Positions 1-3,921 of a DNA stretch of 5,305 bases are shown here, one piece after another; position 1 is the first letter of the stretch, and every line of letters begins with the position of its first letter. The stretch lies in the NCBI GenBank assembly GCA_003695135.1, contig RFIR01000410.1, positions 1 through 5,305 of the forward strand. The letters are read 5' to 3'. This stretch comes from Alphaproteobacteria bacterium. Lineage in GTDB: Bacteria > Pseudomonadota > Alphaproteobacteria > Rhodobacterales > Rhodobacteraceae. Below the pieces are notes generated by a model, which did not search any database, had not been told where the DNA came from, and saw only the letters and a program-made list of their open reading frames with translations. A program made the translations under genes and the position numbers.

Positions 1-50
1 GGGCGTTGCACCCGGGCGCCGCGAAATGCGGCGCTACATGCGATTTTCAT
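1..50 (-). CDS. Possible start of a leftward gene running off the window
   Basis: An ATG at 50 on the minus strand opens a frame (MKIACSAAFRGARVQR) that stays open to the left edge. GGTGA lies four bases upstream as a possible Shine-Dalgarno, and the AT-rich segment behind it would be a natural promoter region. With only 16 codons there is no recognisable family, and the frame could be open by chance. Confidence 0.2.
   Translation of the reverse strand, partial: MKIACSAAFRGARVQR
16..34. other. GC-rich 7-bp hairpin at the left edge
   Basis: GCGCCGC (16-22) and GCGGCGC (28-34) pair perfectly around a GAAAT loop. On the plus strand it is followed by a T-rich but interrupted run (44-57), so it could end transcription of a rightward gene left of the window. 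Alternatively it sits inside the start of a leftward gene. The two readings exclude each other and the window edge prevents a choice. Confidence 0.3.
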
Positions 51-125
51 ATTTTCACCGTTGATTGATAAATATTGATTGCGAAGTTATTTTCTAATTA
101 TTTTACGCGCGCGCAGATTTGATTG
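45..125. promoter_or_regulatory. AT-rich intergenic segment with TTGATTG repeats
   Basis: This stretch is far richer in A+T than the rest of the window. TTGATTG occurs three times on the plus strand (61-67, 75-81, 119-125). Promoter-like pairs can be found in both directions: TTGATA (65-70) with 17 bases to TATTTT (88-93) on plus, and TTAGAA with 17 bases to TATTTA on minus. AT-richness makes such matches easy, so only a general regulatory or upstream-region role is proposed. Confidence 0.35.
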
Positions 126-152
126 GTATGAAAGCTGGCACATTCAGGATGC

Positions 153-178
153 CCGCCTGCATCCGGGTTTTGCAGGGG
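153..178. other. Imperfect hairpin downstream of the operon, possible weak terminator
   Basis: CCTGCA (156-161) pairs with TGCAGG (171-176) around a nine-base loop, and two more C-G pairs form beyond a bulged G at 155. It lies about 76 bases past the last MaoC-like stop, where an operon terminator could be. In the operon's direction no T-run follows it; in the plus direction it is followed by TTTCTT. Pairing is visible, terminator function is weakly supported. Confidence 0.25.
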
Positions 179-182
179 TTTC

Positions 183-253
183 TTGAGGAAACTGGTCGCG
201 CGGCGCGCATTGTCCATCATCTCGTCGAGTTCGGAATCGTCCAGTCCCAGCGC
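183..253 (-). pseudogene. Possible remnant of an ArsR-family regulator N-terminus
   Basis: Directly after the stop of the last MaoC-like gene, the same frame reads ALGLDDSEL then DEMMDNARRATSFLK with strongly GC-biased third positions. From memory this resembles the first helix of ArsR/SmtB regulators of alphaproteobacteria, which usually continues into a KALSHEGRLMIL-type helix. Here the similarity stops at about 182: the frame continues as KPLQNPDAGG and ends at a TAA near 104 without any helix-turn-helix. The only in-frame ATGs are at 220 and 217, with no good Shine-Dalgarno. Best reading: the 5' end of a regulator gene cut by a deletion or insertion. It may instead be a tiny 39-residue ORF or chance coding-like sequence. 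Confidence 0.35.
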
Positions 254-616
254 TCAGCCCGCGACATCGCGCGCGAGCACGAGGCTGCGGCCCGCGCAGA
301 TCAGCCGGCCATCGGCATCGCGGCAGCTTGCCTGCAGATCGACCAGTTGCTTTTCCGGCCGCAGGCGGGTGATCTCGACCTCGGCGGTCAGCCCGGCACC
401 GACGGGCGCCGGGGCATGAAACACCAGCTCCTGCTTGAGGTAGTTGGTCCCCGGCCCCGGCAGGTGGACGCCGAGAAGGTGGGAGATCAGCGCAGCGACC
501 AGCGGCTCGGGCACGCTGTCGTGCCCGACCTCCTGCCCGGTCAGCGCGGCGAAATCCGCCAGGTCCCCGGCCGTGAAGCTTCGCGACAGGCTGGCCTTCC
601 GTCCCACTTCCATCAT
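254..616 (-). CDS. MaoC-like hotdog protein lacking the hydratase dyad (probable partner subunit)
   Basis: A 120-residue single-hotdog protein. The first third, FTAGDLADFAALTGQ (14-28), matches the start of PhaJ/MaoC proteins, and LPGPGTNYLKQELVFHAPAPVG (52-73) is the typical PGPGTxYL central-strand segment, followed by a beta-rich tail ending near SLVLA. Between them the usual D-x-N-P-x-H loop and HGM motif are missing: the catalytic Asp position is Gln28 and about 15 residues appear deleted, leaving GQEVGHDSVPEPLVAALIS. Such asymmetry is known in heteromeric MaoC hydratases, such as ChsH1/ChsH2 and mycobacterial HadAB, where one subunit is catalytic and the other shapes the substrate pocket. 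I infer the same here with the preceding gene, whose stop overlaps this start (ATGA). Two adjacent ATGs occur; 616 is preferred for coupling and Shine-Dalgarno spacing. Independent catalysis by another residue (for example His32) cannot be ruled out. Confidence 0.82.
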   Translation of the reverse strand: MMEVGRKASLSRSFTAGDLADFAALTGQEVGHDSVPEPLVAALISHLLGVHLPGPGTNYLKQELVFHAPAPVGAGLTAEVEITRLRPEKQLVDLQASCRDADGRLICAGRSLVLARDVAG

Positions 617-966
617 GCGAGCTCCGCCTCGCCGGTCAGAAGCTCCGCCCCGTCGGTCAGCCGCACGGCGCGCATGACATAACGGTGCCCGCCCAGCGGT
701 TCGACCACGAGTTCGACATGGTCGCCCGCGAAGCAGGGAGCCGGGAACATCAGGCTCTGCCGGTTCAGCCGCGCGCCGGGGGCCGCGCGCTGCATGAGCG
801 CCCAAAGCCGGGCATAGATCAGCATGCCATGCGCCACGGTGCGGCCAAAGCGGGTGCGGGCGGCGAAATCCGGATCGACATGGATCGGGTTGTCGTCGCC
901 TGAAAGCCGGGCGAAGGCGTCGAACTCCGCCTGGCTCGGCACCCAGTCCTCGCGGATCGCACTCAT
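613..966 (-). CDS. MaoC-type single-hotdog dehydratase/hydratase (catalytic-type subunit)
   Basis: A 117-residue protein of the MaoC/(R)-specific enoyl-CoA hydratase superfamily. The hydratase-2 signature is clear: LSGDDNPIHVDPDFAARTRFG at 21-41 followed by TVAHGML (43-49). By comparison with Aeromonas PhaJ, Asp24 and His29 form the catalytic dyad. The Ser that PhaJ has six residues after the His of HGML appears to be Ala52 here. The length is slightly under that of PhaJ-type proteins (about 130-150). The expected reaction is reversible hydration of a trans-2-enoyl-CoA to the (R)-3-hydroxyacyl-CoA. The start at 966 is set by the ATGA overlap with the synthetase stop; an open frame upstream is a shadow within the synthetase gene. 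Only a weak TGGA precedes the ATG, so translation probably depends on coupling. Its own TGA overlaps the start of a second MaoC-like gene, pointing to a two-subunit enzyme. Confidence 0.88.
   Translation of the reverse strand: MSAIREDWVPSQAEFDAFARLSGDDNPIHVDPDFAARTRFGRTVAHGMLIYARLWALMQRAAPGARLNRQSLMFPAPCFAGDHVELVVEPLGGHRYVMRAVRLTDGAELLTGEAELA
622..627 (-). promoter_or_regulatory. Ribosome binding site for the second MaoC-like gene
   Basis: GCGGAG on the minus strand ends five bases before the ATG at 616 and supports that codon over the in-frame ATG directly after it at 613. Confidence 0.55.
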
Positions 967-2456
967 TCCAGCCGCGCCCGCAGATCGGGCTTGCGCACCT
1001 TGCCGGCGGCGGTGCGCGGGAAATCCTCGACCAGGGCAAAGCTCTTCGGCACCTTGAAGGCGGCGAGCCGTTCGCGGCACCATGCGGCCAGTGCCGCCGG
1101 GTCGGGGTCGTGGCCCGGCCGGGGCAGGATGAAGGCGGCGCCCACCTCGCCCCATCTGGCATCCGCCACCCCGACCACCGCCGCTTCCAGCACCGCCGGA
1201 TGGGCGTTCAGCACCCGCTCGATCTCGGCCGGATAGACGTTCTCGCCGCCGGAGATGTACATGTCCTTGATGCGGTCGACGATGAACATGTAGCCGTCTT
1301 CGTCGCGCCGGCCGACATCGCCGGATTTCAGCCAGCCATCGGCGGTGAAGGCGGCCGCCGTCGCGGCCTCGTTGCCGAAATAGCCCGGCGTGATGTTGGG
1401 GCCCCGCATAAGGATCTCGCCCTGGCCGGGTGCGCCATCGGGCACGCCGTCGAGCCGGACCTCGGTCAGCATCTGCGCCCGGCCGACCGAGCCGATCTTC
1501 TCCGCCGCCCGGGCGCGGTCCATCAGGAACACGGTGGGGCCGGTCTCGGTCATGCCGAAGCCGTTGCAGATCATCGCCCCGCGCTCGGCGAAGAAGCGGA
1601 TCAGCGGCTCGGGCAGGGGCGCGCCGCCGCAGGCCATGCGGATGCGCGACCAGTCGACCTCATCCACCGCCGGATGCAGGCTGAAGGCCTGAAAGATCGC
1701 CGGCACGCCGAAGAACTGGCTGACCTTGCCGTCGCGCAACAGGCCGAGCAGGGTGGCGGGATCGAAGCGCGGCACCACGGTCGAGCAGCCACCGGCGAGA
1801 AAGAGCGGCAGGGTGTAGAGATTGATGCCCGCGGTATGGAACAGCGGCAGGAAGTTGACGGAGGTGTCGGCCGAGGTCAGGTCGATCGCCTGGCCGATAT
1901 TGACGGCGTTGGCCCAGCACATGCGCGGGGTCTGGATCACCGCCTTGGGCAGGCCGGTGGTGCCGGAGGTAAAGAGCAGATACCACGGTGCAGTGGCATC
2001 GACCTGACGCGGGGGCAGGGGGGCGTGGGCGCAGAGTTCGGCCATGCCGGCCTCGCCCGGTGCGGGCTCGTCCATCGCGATTGGCGTCAGCGCCATTTGT
2101 GCAGCGAGCGACCGGGCAGGCTCGGCATTCTCGGCATCGAACAGCACCGCCGAGGCGCCGACCGATGCGAGGGTCTCGCGCAGCTCCGGCACCGGCTGGC
2201 GCCAGTTGAGCGGGGCCATGATGACCCCGCTCCTGAGGCAGGCGAAAAGGGCGATGAAGAATTCAACGCGGTTGAGCGACAGCACCGCCAGCCGGTCGCC
2301 GGCGCCGAGCCCCAGCTCGATCAGCCCGGCGGCGAGGCCGCCCGCCGCGCGGTCGATCTCGGCGAAGCTGAAGCGGCTGGCATCGGTGACGAAGGCGGGC
2401 GCTTCCGGGCTCAGCTCGGCGCGCTTGGCTGCCATGTCGGGAATGCGGTCAAGCAT
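963..2456 (-). CDS. AMP-forming acyl-CoA synthetase (fatty-acid/carboxylic-acid CoA ligase)
   Basis: A 497-residue member of the ANL adenylate-forming family, which activates a carboxylic acid with ATP to an acyl-adenylate and then to acyl-CoA in the cytoplasm. Motifs in order: the phosphate-binding loop FTSGTTGLPK (162-171), PLFHTAG (204-210), GFGMTETG (299-306), the ATP-ribose Asp380 in WLKSGD, IVDRIKDMYISGGENVYPAEIE (392-413) with Arg395 and the hinge region, and the C-terminal FPRTAAGKV with catalytic Lys486. All expected residues are present and the frame is unbroken, so the enzyme should be active. It resembles the broad CaiC/FadK/long-chain ligase group; acid specificity cannot be told by eye. 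The start at 2456 has a strong Shine-Dalgarno and overlaps the crotonase stop by eight bases. The TGA overlaps the next ATG (ATGA). It probably supplies the CoA substrate for the hydratase-type proteins around it. Confidence 0.95.
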   Translation of the reverse strand: MLDRIPDMAAKRAELSPEAPAFVTDASRFSFAEIDRAAGGLAAGLIELGLGAGDRLAVLSLNRVEFFIALFACLRSGVIMAPLNWRQPVPELRETLASVGASAVLFDAENAEPARSLAAQMALTPIAMDEPAPGEAGMAELCAHAPLPPRQVDATAPWYLLFTSGTTGLPKAVIQTPRMCWANAVNIGQAIDLTSADTSVNFLPLFHTAGINLYTLPLFLAGGCSTVVPRFDPATLLGLLRDGKVSQFFGVPAIFQAFSLHPAVDEVDWSRIRMACGGAPLPEPLIRFFAERGAMICNGFGMTETGPTVFLMDRARAAEKIGSVGRAQMLTEVRLDGVPDGAPGQGEILMRGPNITPGYFGNEAATAAAFTADGWLKSGDVGRRDEDGYMFIVDRIKDMYISGGENVYPAEIERVLNAHPAVLEAAVVGVADARWGEVGAAFILPRPGHDPDPAALAAWCRERLAAFKVPKSFALVEDFPRTAAGKVRKPDLRARLE

Positions 2457-3246
2457 GTCTCTTCCTCCGCCGCGACAGGAACCGATCCATGCCGCGCGCC
2501 GTCTCGGGCAGTCCGATCCGGGCGCAGAAGGCCTGCCGCTCGGCCGCCAGCCATGCCGCGACGCAGGTCCGCCGGGCCTCGTCCCAGACCAGCCGCTTGG
2601 CCGCGATCAGCGCGTCCGGCTCAGCCGCGTCCATCTCCGCGATCGCCGCCAGCGCGGCCGTGCGCGGGTCGTCCGGCGCGACGAGATCGGCCAAGCCGAG
2701 ACCCAGCGCCTCCGGCGCTTCGATCCGCGCATTCCGCATCTGGATCGACAGCGCCCGGTGCGCACCGATCGCCTCGGGCAGCAGCGCGGTCCAGCCGCCA
2801 TCCGGGGCGAAGCCGACCTCGCGGTACCAGGGCTGGATGAATGCGTCTTCGCCCAGCACCACCATGTCGGCAGCCAGAACCAGCCCGGTGCTGCCGCCGG
2901 TGATGGCCCCGCCTGCTGCCGCGACCACCAGCGCCGGCGCGCCGAGAAGCGCGAGGATGATCTCGTTGAGCCGCCCGACCACGGTGTCGGCATAGGCCAG
3001 CGCCCGGCCTTCGGCCACGGCGTCGCGAAAGCGGGCGACATCGCCGCCGGTCGAGAAGTTGCGACCCTCGGCGGCGAGCAGGATGAAGCGGGCCTCCATC
3101 CGCCCCGCCCCGGCCAGCGCATCGGCCAAGGCGTCGAGCAGCGCGGGGCAGAGCGCATTGCTGCGCGCGGCATGGGCGAGCCGGATCTCGCACAGGCGAC
3201 GGCCCGAGGGGAGCTCGTCGGGCGCGACGGTGACCAGCCCGGTCAT
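2449..3246 (-). CDS. Enoyl-CoA hydratase/isomerase (crotonase) family protein with an atypical active site
   Basis: A 265-residue crotonase-fold protein, normal length for the family. Visible signatures are NAL at 30-32, the oxyanion-hole strand FSTGGD (64-69), the second oxyanion-hole segment AITGGSTG (114-121) followed by LVLAAD, and REVGFAPDGGW (142-152) leading into LLPEAIG. Aligned by eye with classical crotonase, the first catalytic Glu (in GGGCELA) is replaced by Gly121, and the second (in QPEIKLG) has no clear counterpart. Asp149 in APDGG sits where PaaG-type isomerases carry their catalytic Asp. It is therefore better described as a possible enoyl-CoA isomerase or another crotonase-fold activity than as a plain hydratase. 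The start follows from the ATGA overlap with TetR and the lack of earlier similarity; the same frame runs open into the TetR gene, but that extension is only antisense-free shadow. Its stop lies within the first codons of the synthetase gene. Family sure, reaction unsure. Confidence 0.9.
   Translation of the reverse strand: MTGLVTVAPDELPSGRRLCEIRLAHAARSNALCPALLDALADALAGAGRMEARFILLAAEGRNFSTGGDVARFRDAVAEGRALAYADTVVGRLNEIILALLGAPALVVAAAGGAITGGSTGLVLAADMVVLGEDAFIQPWYREVGFAPDGGWTALLPEAIGAHRALSIQMRNARIEAPEALGLGLADLVAPDDPRTAALAAIAEMDAAEPDALIAAKRLVWDEARRTCVAAWLAAERQAFCARIGLPETARGMDRFLSRRRKRHA
2464..2468 (-). promoter_or_regulatory. Strong ribosome binding site for the acyl-CoA synthetase gene
   Basis: On the minus strand GGAGG, within GGAGGAAG, lies seven bases before the ATG at 2456 and inside the last codons of the crotonase gene. 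It is the best Shine-Dalgarno sequence in the operon and fixes the synthetase start. Confidence 0.8.
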
Positions 3247-3827
3247 GCCGCCAGCCCGTGCTCGATCATGTCGAAGGCGACCGCCACCACCTCCTCGATA
3301 TCGGTGTCGCGATCCCACAGCACGAAACGCTCGCCCAGCGCCTTGGCCAGCCCCATCAGCGCCCAGGCGCGCACCTCGCAATTGCCGGGGCGGATCTCGC
3401 CCGCGCGCTGCGCCCGTTCCAGCTGCTGGCGATAGGCGCGGGCGAAGCGGGTGAAATAGTCGCGATAGGCGGCCGGAGCGACGAAGCGTGCCTCCTCGAC
3501 GATGCGATAGAGCTCGGGGCGCTCGGCGACGAAGCGCAGGAACGCCTCCAGCCCCCTGCGCTCGGCCTCCAGCCGGCCGTCGCATTTCGCCACCGCCCTG
3601 GCGATGACATCGCGGGTGAGCCGGCCCATCTCGGCGACCAGCTCGGCAAAGATCTCGTCCTTGCCCCTGAAATAGATGTAGAGCGTGCCCTGGGCGGTGC
3701 GCGCCTCGCGGGTGATGTCGGCGATGGAGGCATCGGCATAGCCCATGGTGCCGAACACGGTCTCGGCCGCGCGCAGGATCTGGTCGCGCCGGGCCTGTCC
3801 GCGGGTGGTCTTGGGTCTGACTGCCAT
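3243..3827 (-). CDS. TetR/AcrR-family transcriptional repressor
   Basis: A 194-residue protein, the usual TetR length. The N-terminal DNA-binding domain covers about residues 12-60: QILRAAETVFGTMGYADASI, then ADITREARTAQGTLYIYFRGKDE, with the hallmark G-T-L-Y-x-Y-F-x-x-K-D-E at the end of the helix-turn-helix region. The rest is an alpha-helical ligand-binding and dimerisation domain (YRDYFTRFARAYRQQLERAQRAGEIR around 121-146) of the sort common in regulators of acyl-CoA metabolism. A 22-bp palindrome sits just upstream, so autorepression is likely, with an acyl-CoA or related pathway intermediate as possible inducer (inference). The ATG at 3827 is the only start that keeps the full HTH; the two nearby upstream starts (GTG at 3837, ATG at 3856) are in other frames, and no clear Shine-Dalgarno is seen. 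Its TGA overlaps the next gene's ATG by four bases. Confidence 0.93.
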   Translation of the reverse strand: MAVRPKTTRGQARRDQILRAAETVFGTMGYADASIADITREARTAQGTLYIYFRGKDEIFAELVAEMGRLTRDVIARAVAKCDGRLEAERRGLEAFLRFVAERPELYRIVEEARFVAPAAYRDYFTRFARAYRQQLERAQRAGEIRPGNCEVRAWALMGLAKALGERFVLWDRDTDIEEVVAVAFDMIEHGLAA

Positions 3828-3837
3828 GCCGGGTCAC

Positions 3838-3859
3838 AACATGAATAATGATTCATGTT
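3838..3859. promoter_or_regulatory. 22-bp near-perfect palindrome, probable operator of the adjacent TetR regulator
   Basis: Arms AACATGAAT and ATTCATGTT surround a four-base centre; 10 of the 11 symmetric base pairs match, the only mismatch being 3847/3850. The site is AT-rich in a GC-rich setting. It starts 11 bases upstream of the TetR start codon and abuts the candidate -10 box. Size, symmetry and position fit a TetR dimer site for autoregulation that would also control the downstream operon. The TGAAT half-site recalls operators of some TetR-type fatty-acid regulators (for example Bacillus FadR, from memory), which is only suggestive. No second full copy was seen in the window. Confidence 0.75.
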
Positions 3860-3882
3860 TCACTACCATCGAATCCGGGCGA

Positions 3883-3888
3883 GGTCAA
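3883..3888 (-). promoter_or_regulatory. Candidate -35 box of the TetR operon promoter
   Basis: Read on the minus strand this is TTGACC, five of six matches to the sigma70 -35 consensus. A 17-base spacer separates it from TAGTGA at 3865-3860, a poor -10 box. The palindromic operator begins at the next base after that -10, so the predicted transcription start falls inside the operator. The -35 match and spacing are visible; promoter activity is inferred, and the weak -10 lowers confidence. Confidence 0.4.
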
Positions 3889-3921
3889 ACCGCGCTGCCA
3901 GCTGCGCGCCCCGGCGCCGCG

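Noticed and set aside
1..64. End of a rightward gene in plus frame 2 (stop at 62-64)
   Set aside because: Only about 20 codons are visible and the residues (many Arg, Tyr, Phe near the end) match nothing; it cannot be told from chance.
119..682. Plus-strand 187-codon open frame at the left of the window
   Set aside because: It is mostly antisense to the two MaoC genes and has no recognisable domain or ribosome binding site.
254..1162. 302-codon minus-strand frame that would extend the second MaoC-like protein N-terminally
   Set aside because: The extension is an out-of-frame reading of the first MaoC gene and the synthetase end; the hotdog similarity begins at the ATG at 616.
1110..2840. 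Very long plus-strand open frame (576 codons) antisense to the acyl-CoA synthetase
   Set aside because: It lies opposite a gene with every ANL motif intact. Its translation is rich in Gly, Arg, Ala, His and Asp without domain signs, as expected of a shadow frame in GC-rich DNA.
2044..3435. Plus-strand open frame (463 codons) antisense to the crotonase and TetR genes
   Set aside because: The opposite strand encodes well-recognised families; this frame has low-complexity composition and no recognisable motif.
2449..3837. 462-codon minus-strand frame that could look like a fusion extending the crotonase into the TetR region
   Set aside because: Only the part from 3246 on resembles crotonase. 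The upstream part is an Arg/Gly-rich out-of-frame reading of the TetR gene, and the ATGA overlap supplies the true start.
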